From an uncultured Succinivibrionaceae bacterium (lineage in GTDB: Bacteria; Pseudomonadota; Gammaproteobacteria; Enterobacterales; Succinivibrionaceae): 64,000 nucleotides of DNA. The stretch is taken from contig CALXOV010000010.1 of NCBI GenBank assembly GCA_944390105.1, positions 1 to 64,000 of the forward strand. The letters run 5' to 3'. The notes under the pieces are model-generated. The model did no database searches. It had not been told where the DNA came from and saw only the letters and a list, made by a program, of their open reading frames with translations. The position numbers were made by a program, and so were the translations under genes. Shown here in pieces: positions 46,017 to 55,143 of this stretch (positions are counted from its first letter, which is position 1; each line of letters begins with the position of its first letter).

Positions 46017-46901
46017 ATGGATTTTTCTGCACAAAGTACGCGCTGCCGTACGGCCGATGATATTTTTACGCTACGCGACGGACGTACCATCCCGTGTATT
46101 GGTTTCGGCACGTGGAAAGTATTTGATGACCAAGACGGCAGTCGCATCATTACCAAAGCAATTGCCGCTGGCTACCATCACTTTGATGCAGCCGCTTTTT
46201 ACCATTCAGAGAAGTCAGTCGGGCAGGCGCTGCAGGCAAGCGGCCTGCCGCGCAGTGACTTCTTTATTACCTCCAAAGTCTGGAAAGACGACCTAAGCCT
46301 GTAGCGAGCGCGTGCCTCGCTCGAGCAGACCTTAAGCGATCTGCAGACTGATTTCGTTGATCTACTACTGATTCATTGGCCCAAGCAAAGCCGCAGGGAC
46401 GAAGAGTGGCAGGAAAAGTTGCGCGTCACTTGGAATGCTTTTCAGGATTTTAAACACGAAGGTTTGGTAAAATCCATTGGCGTAGCTAATTTTCTGCCGC
46501 ATCATTTTGCCGCGCTAGAAGGTGAAGTACCAGTCATTGATCAAATTGAATATCATATCGGCTATCTGCAGGAAGAGGCCTTCGCTTACTGTAAAGAGCA
46601 TGACATTTTAGTGGAAGGCTGGGCCGCCTTAGGCCGTGCTGAACTGTTGCAATCTGCTACTGTACAGACGATGGCGGCAACCTATCAGGTAAATCCTGCA
46701 CAGCTGTGCTTGCGTTTTTGTCTGCAGCAGGGTGTACTGCCGCTAGTAAAAAGCGCCGATGAACAACGCATGCGATTAAACCGCGACGTATTCAGTTTTA
46801 CCATCACAGCAGCAGACATGGAAAAACTCAAAAGCGTCGGGCAGGTCGCATGGTCCGGAGAGCATCCGGATAAAGCGATTCCGCTTGATCCTGCCGATTA
46901 G
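46017..46901 (+). pseudogene. Aldo/keto reductase interrupted by an in-frame TAG
   Basis: Reads as one aldo/keto reductase of 294 residues apart from TAG at 46302-46304 (codon 96). Both sides are in the same frame: IPCIGFGTWKVFDDQDGSRI, catalytic Asp/Tyr in HFDAAAFYHSEKSVG, Lys in ITSKVWKDD before the stop, then DFVDLLLIHWPKQ (His), KSIGVANFLPHHF and the tail after it. All four catalytic residues are encoded, so inactivation is recent or readthrough/sequence error applies. AAGGGAG precedes ATG 46017. TAG is an ordinary stop elsewhere in this window. Confidence 0.75.
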
Positions 46902-46920
46902 TTGCTGACTAATCTAAGTC

Positions 46921-46942
46921 CTGCTGCAGTAGCCTGCAGCAG
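46921..46942. terminator. Hairpin between the aldo/keto reductase and trpA
   Basis: CTGCTGCAG/CTGCAGCAG, a perfect 9-bp stem with a 4-nt loop, at a convergent junction. No T-run follows on either strand, so Rho-independent activity is uncertain, but a transcript-end role for both genes is likely. Confidence 0.45.
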
Positions 46943-47013
46943 AACATTACATAAAATCGCGGCACAGCCCGTACACTTAATGCAGAAAATTAGGTTAAGC
47001 TCCTAGCCTTAGC

Positions 47014-47835
47014 CTAAGCGGTAGGACGTGTTGCAGCCTTCATTTTCTGCACGAAAATATACAACTCCTCAAGCATCGCCGCCTCATTGGACAGATTTGC
47101 GGCAATAATCTTCACTATTGCCGATCCGGAAATCGCGCCGTCAGCGCCGCACTGCAACGCAATCTTGACATGATCAGGCGTCGAAATGCCAAAACCGAGC
47201 AGCGTCGGGGCTGCGTGTAGCGCTTTTAATTGCTGAATTAACTCTACCGGGCGTCCGAAGACCTTATCGGTTCCGGTAATGCCAAAGCGAGATAAGGTAT
47301 AGACATAACCTTCGGACTTCGCGGCAATTGCCGTAAGCGTCTCCTGCGAGGCATTGGAAGGAGCTATTAACACCAGCTCAATGCCGTGTTTTTGCGCCGC
47401 TGCATGGAAATCTTCGCCAACATTGAGCATATTAACCGGCACATCCGCTATCAGCACCGCATCCACTCCAGCAGCTGCAGCCTTAGCAAAGAAACGTTCT
47501 GTGCCAAAAACTACCACTAAATTGACATACACTAAAAGGGAAACCGGGACATGTGGAAAATCTTGGCGCAGCGCGGCAACGGCATCTAAGCAACGCTGCG
47601 TATTGGCTCCGCTCTGTAAAGCGCGTTTATCGGCTGCCTGTATTACCGGGCCATCGGCACAGGGATCAGAAAAAGGCAGTCCTAATTCTAAGGCATCAGC
47701 GCCCGCTTGGCATAAAGTTTTTAAAATCTTTACGGAGGTCTCAAAATTAGGATCGCACAGCGTCACAAAAGGAACAAATGCGCCTTCACCCTTGGCCTTT
47801 AAAGCACTGAACATTGCGTTGAATCTTGCAGTCAT
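47014..47835 (-). CDS. trpA: Tryptophan synthase alpha subunit TrpA
   Basis: A 273-residue TIM barrel that cleaves indole glycerol phosphate and passes indole to TrpB. GADALELGLPFSDPCADGPVIQ contains the catalytic Glu, DAVLIADVPV the catalytic Asp, YVYTLSRFGITGTDK and LLGFGISTPDHV the phosphate loops. Starts 21 bp after trpB; last gene of the operon. Confidence 0.97.
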   Translation of the reverse strand: MTARFNAMFSALKAKGEGAFVPFVTLCDPNFETSVKILKTLCQAGADALELGLPFSDPCADGPVIQAADKRALQSGANTQRCLDAVAALRQDFPHVPVSLLVYVNLVVVFGTERFFAKAAAAGVDAVLIADVPVNMLNVGEDFHAAAQKHGIELVLIAPSNASQETLTAIAAKSEGYVYTLSRFGITGTDKVFGRPVELIQQLKALHAAPTLLGFGISTPDHVKIALQCGADGAISGSAIVKIIAANLSNEAAMLEELYIFVQKMKAATRPTA

Positions 47836-47856
47836 GATTTTCTCCTTATCTTGGGC

Positions 47857-49089
47857 TTAGCGCTGCGGGTTGATATCATTGATTAAAATATGTCCGTCGG
47901 CTGCAACCAATCCGCGCTGATGCAGAATTTTATCGACATTAAAAATGTCCTTATCACCGCGTCCGGACAGATTGACGAGCAGCACCTGTTCCCGATCTGG
48001 CTCTTGGCGCATGCGCTTAATTGCATAGGCCAAAGCGTGCGAAGATTCCATCGCAGGAATAATCCCTTCATGCTGCGACAACAGCACAAAAGCCTCCAAC
48101 GCTTCATTATCGGTCACGCTTTCATACTTAGCGCGGCCAATTTCCTGCAGATAGGCGTGTTGCGGTCCGACTGAAGGAAAATCTAGTCCTGCAGAAATAG
48201 AGTATGACTCATGAATCTGACCATCTTCATTCTGCAGGTTAAGCGAGCGGGCTCCGAAGAAAATTCCCTCGGTGCCTTTGCCTAAAGTAGCGCCATGCTT
48301 GCCGCTGTCAAGCCCGAGACCTGCCGGTTCAACGCCAATCAGCGGAACGTCACTATCAAGAAATGCGGTAAAAAGACCTATAGCATTGGATCCTCCGCCA
48401 ACACAGGCAATCGCAGCATCCGGATCGCGTCCTTCGGCGGCCTGTACTTGGGCACGCGCTTCTTCGCCGATTACTTTCTGGAACTCACGTACAATCGTAG
48501 GAAATGGATGAGGACCAGCTGCCGTGCCAATCATGTAATGCGTAGTATCAAAGTTGGCCGCATAGTCGCGCAATGCTTCATTGCAAGCATCCTTTAAGGT
48601 GCCACTTCCGACGGTGACCGGACATACCTCAGCGCCCAACAGGCGCATACGGAAAACATTAGGCTTCTGCCGCTCCACGTCCACCGCGCCCATGTAAATG
48701 CGGCACTTAAAACCAAGGAGTGCACAGATAAGTGCCGTAGCAACGCCGTGCTGCCCCGCGCCAGTCTCAGCAATAATACGCGTTTTACCCATGTGTTTGG
48801 CCAAAAGCGCCTGACCGATGACTTGATTGGTCTTATGAGCACCGCCATGGAGTAGATCTTCTCGCTTTAGATAAATTTTAGTTTTGGTGCCAGCGGTTAA
48901 ATTACGGCATAGCGTCAGGCAGGTCGGACGTCCAGCATAATTTTTCAGTAAGGCATCTAGCTCCGTCTTAAATTTTGGGTCCTGCGAAGCTTCAATAAAG
49001 GTAGCTTCCAATTCCTCTAAAGCCGGTACTAGCAGCTCAGGGACATACATGCCGCCGAAACGGCCGAAAAACGGATTTAACTGCATCAT
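47857..49089 (-). CDS. trpB: Tryptophan synthase beta subunit TrpB
   Basis: A 410-residue PLP enzyme condensing indole and serine. [17 protein letters not shown] opens the protein; [15 protein letters not shown] contains the PLP lysine, [14 protein letters not shown] the substrate loop, and [12 protein letters not shown] the phosphate site. Lies 6 bp after trpCF. Confidence 0.97.
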   Translation of the reverse strand: MMQLNPFFGRFGGMYVPELLVPALEELEATFIEASQDPKFKTELDALLKNYAGRPTCLTLCRNLTAGTKTKIYLKREDLLHGGAHKTNQVIGQALLAKHMGKTRIIAETGAGQHGVATALICALLGFKCRIYMGAVDVERQKPNVFRMRLLGAEVCPVTVGSGTLKDACNEALRDYAANFDTTHYMIGTAAGPHPFPTIVREFQKVIGEEARAQVQAAEGRDPDAAIACVGGGSNAIGLFTAFLDSDVPLIGVEPAGLGLDSGKHGATLGKGTEGIFFGARSLNLQNEDGQIHESYSISAGLDFPSVGPQHAYLQEIGRAKYESVTDNEALEAFVLLSQHEGIIPAMESSHALAYAIKRMRQEPDREQVLLVNLSGRGDKDIFNVDKILHQRGLVAADGHILINDINPQR

Positions 49090-49095
49090 TTTCTC

Positions 49096-50532
49096 CTAAT
49101 ATTGATTAATCTGCATAAAAGCCTGCGCCACTAAAGCAGGATCTTTATCGCCCGGGGCGCGTTCTAAACCTGAGTTCAAATCAAGACCGGCAAAACCTTG
49201 AGCTAAAGCCATCTTAACGTTAGCAATATTTAGTCCGCCAGCTAGCAAAGCGCGACTATGCGGCTGCGCCTGCAATATCTTATAGTCATAGCTTAATCCC
49301 GATCCGGGATTTGCACCATCATAGAGCATATATAATGGCATCGTCGTCTGCAGTCTTAAGTACGGCTCCGCCTTGATTGCAATATCAGCGCTCGCCGGCA
49401 GCGCTTTAATGATGTTAAGTAAAGGCCTTGCAACATGCAGTTGCTGCACATAATCCACATTTTCTTGACCATGCAGTTGCACAAATGGCAGGTTGAGCGC
49501 ATCAACAATAGATAAAACTTCGTCGAGTTGTGCATTAACGAACACTCCGCAAAATGACAACACCTGATCGACATCTAGAGCTATTAACCGCTGTGCCTGA
49601 CTCAACGTTACACAACGCGGGGATTTTGGTGCAAAAATAAGGCCGGCCAAGGAGGCTTTTGCCTGCAGCGCCGCCTGAACTCCATCCGTAGTAGCCAGAC
49701 CGCAAATTTTATTCATGCCAAATAACAGACTTTTTACTGCCGTATCAGGATACAACTGCGGCGTACAAACTGCCGAGCCAATTAAAAAGTTCTGCACCAT
49801 CGGCAGGCGCTTGAAATCAGCGTGCTGCTTGATGCCAGACTCAGAAACTACCACACTGTACGGAGACAGACGCGGCTGCAATTGCGCCACAGTATTTAAA
49901 TCAATCTGTAAAGTTTTTAAATTGCGATTATTAATGCCGACAACCTTAAGCTGCGCATCACGAGCAAAATCGGCCTCCCGCTCATCGGACACCTCGCATA
50001 GCACCTCAAGCCCTAACGCATAGGCAATGTCATAGAGTTCTAAAAATTTATCTTGCGTAAGCAGCGAGGTCATTAATAGCACGGCATCGGCACCAATATG
50101 CCGAGCATTGATTAGCTCACGTGCATCAATGACGAAATCCTTTAAAATAACCGGAAGATGCGTTTGTTTTTTAACCTGCTTAAGAAAATCATATGAGCCT
50201 TTAAAGTAAGTCTCCTCTGTCAGTACCGAAATGGCGGCAGCATAACGGTTATAGCATTTAACCTGTGTTCTAAAATCCAGCTGCAGATTGATGTCGCCCA
50301 ACGACGGAGAGGCACGTTTGCACTCTAAGATAAAATGCCGTCCGGGTCCCGACAAGGCCTGCTGCAGGCTTACGGTATTCTTTAAATGCTGCGGGACCGG
50401 AGCCGGCGTAAAATTATGTAATTTTTCTACCTTGGCATTAACAATAGCAGCAAGCACCGTGCCGTCGATATTGTCAATGCGCAGCCCCGGGAATTTACGA
50501 GCCTGCGAACTTAAACGCTGCGGAGCCAACAT
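49096..50532 (-). CDS. trpCF: Fused indole-3-glycerol-phosphate synthase / PRA isomerase (TrpC-TrpF)
   Basis: A 478-residue fusion as in E. coli TrpC. The first ~255 residues are IGPS: FILECKRASPSLGDI, LPVILKDFVID, EVLCEVSDEREAD, and VVSESGIKQHADF. The second part is PRA isomerase: KICGLATTDGVQAAL (catalytic Cys), FVQLHGQE, LYDGANPGSG (Asp) and LLAGGLNIANV. The ATG directly follows the trpD stop (TAAATG). Confidence 0.95.
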   Translation of the reverse strand: MLAPQRLSSQARKFPGLRIDNIDGTVLAAIVNAKVEKLHNFTPAPVPQHLKNTVSLQQALSGPGRHFILECKRASPSLGDINLQLDFRTQVKCYNRYAAAISVLTEETYFKGSYDFLKQVKKQTHLPVILKDFVIDARELINARHIGADAVLLMTSLLTQDKFLELYDIAYALGLEVLCEVSDEREADFARDAQLKVVGINNRNLKTLQIDLNTVAQLQPRLSPYSVVVSESGIKQHADFKRLPMVQNFLIGSAVCTPQLYPDTAVKSLLFGMNKICGLATTDGVQAALQAKASLAGLIFAPKSPRCVTLSQAQRLIALDVDQVLSFCGVFVNAQLDEVLSIVDALNLPFVQLHGQENVDYVQQLHVARPLLNIIKALPASADIAIKAEPYLRLQTTMPLYMLYDGANPGSGLSYDYKILQAQPHSRALLAGGLNIANVKMALAQGFAGLDLNSGLERAPGDKDPALVAQAFMQINQY

Positions 50533-51570
50533 TTAGGCAGCCTCCGGAGCATGCACGTTTTCATTGGAAACCTTGACTAAACGCTCCAGCTTCTGCATAC
50601 CAATGCCGGACTTTAAGGCATCCATGCCCATATCGAAGCCAGACCTAAAGTCCTCGCACTTGCCAGCGAGTGACAGCAGGGCGCTTAAATTCACCGCAAT
50701 CGCGCTGTTTTGCGCATCATTGCCGTTCCCGGAGAGAATTTGACGTGCAATCTCAGCATTTTCCTCAGGGGTGCCGCCAATTAAGTCTTCAATGCGGTAC
50801 TCACGGGAGATCCCGAAAGATTCTTTGGTGAGCACGCCGCAGGTTACCTGGCCGTCATCATGCAGATGGCTGTAGTAGGTAGTACCGAAATTGGCAATTT
50901 CATCAAGGCCACTGCCGTTGACGCACAGAGCCCGCTTTACGCCAGTGAGCTTTAAGGTATGCGCCATCATTAACAGCAGATCTTTATCGTACACTCCCAT
51001 TAGCTCATAGTCAGGATGCGCCGGATTGGTCAGCGGACCTAACAAATTGAAGATGGTGCGCGTCTTGAGGCTTTGGCGCACCGGTGCGGCATAGCGCATT
51101 GCCTGATGAAATTTCTGCGCAAACATAAAAGCGAAACCTTCAGTGTTCAAGCAGCGGCTTAAAGTAGCGCAGTCAGCTTCAATGTTATAGCCCAAAGCCT
51201 TGAGCAGGTCAGAAGCACCGGTCTTTGAGGACACTGCACGATTGCCATGCTTTGCAATCTTAAGTCCAAGTGCTGCTCCCATGATGGCAGTAATAGTAGA
51301 GATGTTAATAGTATTGAAACCATCACCGCCGGTGCCGACGATCTCGCCGATCATGCCCTGTGGACGCACAAACGGGCGGGCTTTATCGAGCATTGCCAGC
51401 GCTGCACCTGCCACTTCACTCTCACTCTCTCCCTTAATCTTCAGGGCAGTAACTAAGGAGCTCAATTCAATATCCGACAGCTTTCCGGCAAAAATCGAGG
51501 CAAATACCTCTTGGCTTTCATCTAAGGAGAGAGACTGACCTTGATAAAGTTTGCTTAACTGACCTAACAT
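50533..51570 (-). CDS. trpD: Anthranilate phosphoribosyltransferase TrpD (not fused to TrpG)
   Basis: A 345-residue enzyme joining anthranilate and PRPP. EIVGTGGDGFNTINIST and KHGNRAVSSKTGASDLL are the PRPP and anthranilate sites; FNLLGPLTNPAHP is conserved. Unlike E. coli there is no N-terminal TrpG amidotransferase, and neither trpE nor trpG precedes it: the leader peptide and attenuator lie directly upstream, so the first two steps must be encoded elsewhere. Confidence 0.96.
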   Translation of the reverse strand: MLGQLSKLYQGQSLSLDESQEVFASIFAGKLSDIELSSLVTALKIKGESESEVAGAALAMLDKARPFVRPQGMIGEIVGTGGDGFNTINISTITAIMGAALGLKIAKHGNRAVSSKTGASDLLKALGYNIEADCATLSRCLNTEGFAFMFAQKFHQAMRYAAPVRQSLKTRTIFNLLGPLTNPAHPDYELMGVYDKDLLLMMAHTLKLTGVKRALCVNGSGLDEIANFGTTYYSHLHDDGQVTCGVLTKESFGISREYRIEDLIGGTPEENAEIARQILSGNGNDAQNSAIAVNLSALLSLAGKCEDFRSGFDMGMDALKSGIGMQKLERLVKVSNENVHAPEAA

Positions 51571-51598
51571 TTTTTCTTCCTCTTTTCCTTTCTATACA

Positions 51599-51628
51599 GA
51601 GGGCTAGGTCTTGTTTGGCATAGCCCTC
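51599..51628 (-). repeat. Hairpin in the trpD leader, downstream of the attenuator
   Basis: GAGGGCTA (51599-51606) and TAGCCCTC (51621-51628) form a perfect 8-bp stem with a 14-nt loop, between the attenuator and the trpD start. No T-run follows on the minus strand, so it is not a second terminator; a stability or translation role is possible. Confidence 0.5.
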
Positions 51629-51665
51629 GTTATCCTTGTTAACGCGGGCTTTTTGGTACTGATAT

Positions 51666-51690
51666 AAAAAAACCCGCTTAAGCGGGTTTT
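51666..51690 (-). terminator. trp attenuator terminator (regions 3 and 4)
   Basis: On the minus strand AAAACCCGCT (region 3) and AGCGGGTTTT (region 4) form a palindrome at 51669-51690 with a TTAA centre, followed by a run of seven T. Region 3 can pair instead with AGCGGGG at 51721-51728 (region 2), giving the antiterminator. Confidence 0.88.
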
Positions 51691-51726
51691 TGATGAAGAT
51701 CTTTTTACTCAAACAGCAAAACCCCG

Positions 51727-51774
51727 CTAACATGCGAGGCGCCACCAGTTAATAAAGCAAAAAAACATCTTCAT
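51727..51774 (-). CDS. trpL: trp operon leader peptide TrpL
   Basis: A 15-residue leader peptide, MKMFFCFINWWRLAC, with tandem Trp codons (TGG TGG) at residues 10-11 and TAG stop. TTAAGGA lies upstream. Region 1 (CCTCGC, 51734-51739) within its last codons pairs with region 2 (GCGGGG, 51722-51727) when the ribosome has finished; stalling at the Trp codons frees region 2 to pair with region 3 and prevents termination. All the parts of a classical attenuator are in place. Confidence 0.9.
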   Translation of the reverse strand: MKMFFCFINWWRLAC

Positions 51775-51817
51775 CGTAAAATCCTTAACAAGTAAGTTCG
51801 TTTCAACCTATGAGCTT

Positions 51818-51846
51818 AATCTACACGAATCTGCAGACTTTGCAAA
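51818..51846 (-). promoter_or_regulatory. Possible trp operon promoter
   Basis: Minus strand: -35-like TTTGCA (51841-51846), 17-bp spacer, -10-like TAGATT (51818-51823). It would start transcription about 35 bp before trpL. Match is modest, and no convincing TrpR operator was seen; GAACTTACTTGTTAAG nearby is only loosely similar. Confidence 0.35.
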
Positions 51847-51949
51847 GCATATTTAAAAAAAAACGTCAATTGGACCGTAGCAGTGCATTTATTTTAACCG
51901 ATGCACCAAAGATGTCCATAAAAGTCAGCCCCGCGCTCAGCCCTAGTGA

Positions 51950-53308
51950 TTAACTGTCAAGTTTTAATTCAGCAAGACCGCCTAAGGCTGTCTCTTTATA
52001 TTTAAAGCTGATGTCCTTTCCGGTGAGATACATGGTTTGAATGACTTCATCTAGCGACACGCGAGGCTGACTTTGACGCGCCTGCGCCATACGTGCTGCA
52101 GTAATCGCCTTCACAGCGCCAAAGGCGTTACGCTCAATGCAGGGGATCTGCACTAAGCCGTCCACCGGATCACAGGTCAAGCCCAAATGATGCTCCATCG
52201 CAATTTCCGCGGCAGCACAAGCCTTAAAGGCATCGCCGCCTGAGATAGTGGTCATGGCAGCAGCTGCCATTGAGGATGCCGAACCAATTTCCGCCTGACA
52301 TCCGCCTTCGGCACCGGAGATGGTGGCATTATTTTTATAAAAAGATCCTATCAGCATGGCCGTCAGCAAAAAGTCGCGGACCAAGCTAGGGGAAAAATCA
52401 TCACGAATATCCTGCAGAAACAGCAGTACCGCCGGCACTACGGCGCAAGCACCGTTAGTTGGTGCGGTCACCACTTTTGCGCCGCTGGCGTTTTCCTCGG
52501 CAATCGCAATGGCGTACAGGGATACTTTGTCTAGCAACGCAAAAGGATCGTCAGAGGACTTTAATTCCGCAGCCATGCTCGGCGCACGACGCTTTAAGTG
52601 CAAAGAGCCTGGCAGGTATTCATTTGTAGGGTGCAAACCGTTGTGATATGCCTCCTGCATCACTTGCCAAATATCGCTACAATATTGATCGATATAGGCT
52701 TCATCGTGAAACTGCAGCTCGTAGCGCAGCGATAGCTGAGCCAGATTTAAATTATCATCTTGGCACAAACGTAATGCTACGCGCGTATTATCAATACTAA
52801 AGCGATCGGCAAAATCTATATCGTCGTCTTTTGCTAGCGCCATTTGCTCTTTTGTTTTAATAAAGCCGCCGCCTATCGAGAAATAAGTTTCGTCACACAT
52901 GAGTGCGCCATCGGCGGCAAAGGCCTGCAGCCTAAGTGCATTTTGATGCTCTGGCAAAAAGTCCTTGGAAAAAATTAGATCCTCTCGATAATCAAAGTGA
53001 ATCTCATGTTCACCATTGAGCTTTAACTTATGCTCGACAAAGGATTTGTTAACGATTTGCTGCTGCAGTTGCCGGGTCAGCTCAGTAGGTTGTAACCCCG
53101 ACAAGCCCCATAAAATCGCTTTATCCGTAAGATGCCCGCGTCCGGTAAGGCTTAGTGAGCCGTATAACGTGCAGTTAATGCGTGCCGTTGCGTGAACGTT
53201 AGGCCCCAGCTTAACTAAAAACTGAGCTGCGGCCAGCATTGGACCTAAAGTATGCGAGGAGGATGGTCCTACGCCTATTTTAAAAATATCAAGATTCGAT
53301 TTAATCAT
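51950..53308 (-). CDS. sdaA: Fe-S L-serine dehydratase (single chain)
   Basis: A 452-residue enzyme deaminating L-serine to pyruvate. KIGVGPSSSHTLGPM is the N-terminal domain signature. 4Fe-4S cysteines are in GAEGGCQAEIG, LTCDPVDGL and VQIPCIERNAF. APTNGACAVVPAVL is the serine-binding loop. Both domains are joined in one chain, as in E. coli SdaA/SdaB. The oxygen-sensitive cluster fits an anaerobic lifestyle. Confidence 0.94.
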   Translation of the reverse strand: MIKSNLDIFKIGVGPSSSHTLGPMLAAAQFLVKLGPNVHATARINCTLYGSLSLTGRGHLTDKAILWGLSGLQPTELTRQLQQQIVNKSFVEHKLKLNGEHEIHFDYREDLIFSKDFLPEHQNALRLQAFAADGALMCDETYFSIGGGFIKTKEQMALAKDDDIDFADRFSIDNTRVALRLCQDDNLNLAQLSLRYELQFHDEAYIDQYCSDIWQVMQEAYHNGLHPTNEYLPGSLHLKRRAPSMAAELKSSDDPFALLDKVSLYAIAIAEENASGAKVVTAPTNGACAVVPAVLLFLQDIRDDFSPSLVRDFLLTAMLIGSFYKNNATISGAEGGCQAEIGSASSMAAAAMTTISGGDAFKACAAAEIAMEHHLGLTCDPVDGLVQIPCIERNAFGAVKAITAARMAQARQSQPRVSLDEVIQTMYLTGKDISFKYKETALGGLAELKLDS

Positions 53309-53370
53309 GGGGCGTATTGTATAGCACTAAGCTTAATGGCAAAAGTACCGTACTTACAAAGCTTACGCCA

Positions 53371-53706
53371 TCAGCCGACAAATACATGCTGCATCAAGAG
53401 CATATAGCCTACTGTACCGCCGACTACCGAGATCATCATAGAATGAAAAAGCTTATGTAGTACTACGATAAAAGCAATCGCAATAAGCTCCGGCAGCGCA
53501 TGACGTGCACTAAAAACTGCGTCCTTTAGGCAGTAAATAACCAGCATTGCGATCACTGCAGTCGGCAAGACTTGGCCCAAATAGCGAATCACCGTTGGGG
53601 CTTTACGTCCGGCCGGAAAGAGCATAAAGGGCAGAAAACGTGTCAGCATAGTGGCTATCACCACCAGCGCAATCGTCACAATACTTTCTGTAACTGACAT
53701 GGACAT
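53371..53706 (-). CDS. azlD: AzlD family branched-chain amino acid exporter subunit
   Basis: A 111-residue protein with four transmembrane helices; ATMLTRFLPFMLFPAGRKAP is the AzlD/YgaH signature. It forms an exporter of valine and other branched-chain amino acids with AzlC. Begins 4 bp after azlC. Confidence 0.9.
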   Translation of the reverse strand: MSMSVTESIVTIALVVIATMLTRFLPFMLFPAGRKAPTVIRYLGQVLPTAVIAMLVIYCLKDAVFSARHALPELIAIAFIVVLHKLFHSMMISVVGGTVGYMLLMQHVFVG

Positions 53707-53710
53707 CTTA

Positions 53711-54439
53711 CTACTCCTTGCACGTGCTGACCGCCTGCGCTATCTGCAAACGAGGCCGTAACAACAGCAGCACCCCCAAAATAGCTCCCATCGCAGGCAA
53801 TACAAAATTCTGAGGTCCGCACAGCAACAGGCATAATGCCGATAAACTAAACCCCAGCAACGCAGGACGATGCTCTGGAATGCTGTCCCATTGCTCAAGC
53901 ACAATAGCGGTAAAGAGAGCGGTCATCATGAAATCGATGCCTTTTGCATTAATATTGATGAGATTGCCAAACAAAGCACCAGCGAGCGCGCCTCCCACCC
54001 AATACATTTGATTTAGCAACGTGACCCAAGTCATGAAGCAGCCGCGGTCAATATCCTCAGGAAGCTTCGCGCTGCAATTTATTGAGAATGTCTCATCGCA
54101 CATGCCGAAAATTAAATAAAATTTCTTCAACCCCATCCCTTTGAATTTATCAAGCATCGAAATACCGTAGAACACATGACGCGCATTGACCATAAGCGCA
54201 AGGAGAAATGCATGTAACGGATTAAAAGGCGATAGTAGCAGATTAATCGTCACGAACTCCATAGCACCAGCATAAATGAAAAAGCTCATCGCCGCCGGAT
54301 AATACCAGGCAAAGCCTAAACTGTGCATTAAAAAGCCGTAAGACAAACCTATGGCGAAAAATGCTGCGCAGATAGGTATAGTTCGCGGCCACGCAGATTT
54401 AAAAGCACGCAGCCATCTATGGTACTGATTTGCTTTCAT
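53711..54439 (-). CDS. azlC: AzlC family branched-chain amino acid exporter subunit
   Basis: A 242-residue membrane protein. GLSYGFLMHSLGFAWYYPAAMSFFIYAGAMEFV and NARHVFYGISMLDKF are AzlC/YgaZ signatures. Forms the exporter with AzlD. Divergent from an XRE-cupin gene across a 134-bp region with a palindrome (54503-54528), suggesting control by that regulator. Confidence 0.92.
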   Translation of the reverse strand: MKANQYHRWLRAFKSAWPRTIPICAAFFAIGLSYGFLMHSLGFAWYYPAAMSFFIYAGAMEFVTINLLLSPFNPLHAFLLALMVNARHVFYGISMLDKFKGMGLKKFYLIFGMCDETFSINCSAKLPEDIDRGCFMTWVTLLNQMYWVGGALAGALFGNLININAKGIDFMMTALFTAIVLEQWDSIPEHRPALLGFSLSALCLLLCGPQNFVLPAMGAILGVLLLLRPRLQIAQAVSTCKE

Positions 54440-54502
54440 CTCTTGACCCCTTTTATAATGTTCTTAGCTCTATGAGAGCTGCCTCGAACGGTTTTTCAGT
54501 AG

Positions 54503-54528
54503 ATATCAAGGTCAATTATGTTTGATAT
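54503..54528. promoter_or_regulatory. Palindrome between azlC and the XRE-cupin gene
   Basis: ATATCAA (54503-54509) and TTGATAT (54522-54528), a perfect 7-bp inverted repeat with a 12-bp spacer, in the divergent region. A probable operator of the neighbouring regulator. Confidence 0.5.
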
Positions 54529-54573
54529 ATTTTACGATCGTTCATTAAATCTTACAACGTTCAGAGGATATAA

Positions 54574-55134
54574 ATGATTTTAGGGGAACGGCTTGCAGAA
54601 AATTTAAAGCAACTGCGTGCCGAGCGACAGCTGAGTCTGAGTGATGTCGCTAAACTCAGCGGACTCAGCAAAGCCATGCTCTCGGATATGGAAAAAGGAA
54701 GCAGCAATCCCACTATTAATACGCTGTGGAAGCTTGCCCACGCCTTCAATGTTCCGTATACCCGTTTACTCGAAGAGCAGGAAAAGACCGGCGCAATTGT
54801 GCGCGGCTCCGAAGTCGTGGAGCAGATTGAAGAACACGATAAATACAGAGCTTATTTCTACTTTAATGTCGGTCCCAACCGGGATTTTGAACTTATCCGC
54901 TGTGAGCTTGATGCCGCCAGCATTCATCGTACTGACGGACATGGACCAAACAGTACCGAATTTATTTATCTGCTGTCTGGCAACTTAGAGGTGCAAACGC
55001 AACATCGCGCTTTTGACCTTGTACCAGACGATGCCTTGGAATTTGACAGTTCCCAAGAACATACTTATGTTAATACTGGCAATGAGCCAGCAGTTTTCAT
55101 TTGTCTTAACTACTATCCTCGGCGCAACACATAG
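54574..55134 (+). CDS. XRE-family regulator with cupin domain
   Basis: A 186-residue regulator. Residues 5-60 are a helix-turn-helix: LRAERQLSLSDVAKLSGLSKAMLSDMEKGSSNPTINTLWKL region. Residues 110-180 are a cupin: HGPNSTEFIYLLSGNLEV and QEHTYVNTGNEPAVFICLNYY. Such proteins sense a small ligand; beside azlCD a branched-chain amino acid or related compound is plausible. GAGGA precedes the ATG. Confidence 0.88.
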   Translation: MILGERLAENLKQLRAERQLSLSDVAKLSGLSKAMLSDMEKGSSNPTINTLWKLAHAFNVPYTRLLEEQEKTGAIVRGSEVVEQIEEHDKYRAYFYFNVGPNRDFELIRCELDAASIHRTDGHGPNSTEFIYLLSGNLEVQTQHRAFDLVPDDALEFDSSQEHTYVNTGNEPAVFICLNYYPRRNT

Positions 55135-55143
55135 CTACAAGCA

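Noticed and set aside
46302..46304. UAG recoding to explain the aldo/keto reductase
   Set aside because: TAG ends other sound genes here (dusC, the lipoprotein gene, rnd, trpL), so a general reassignment is excluded.
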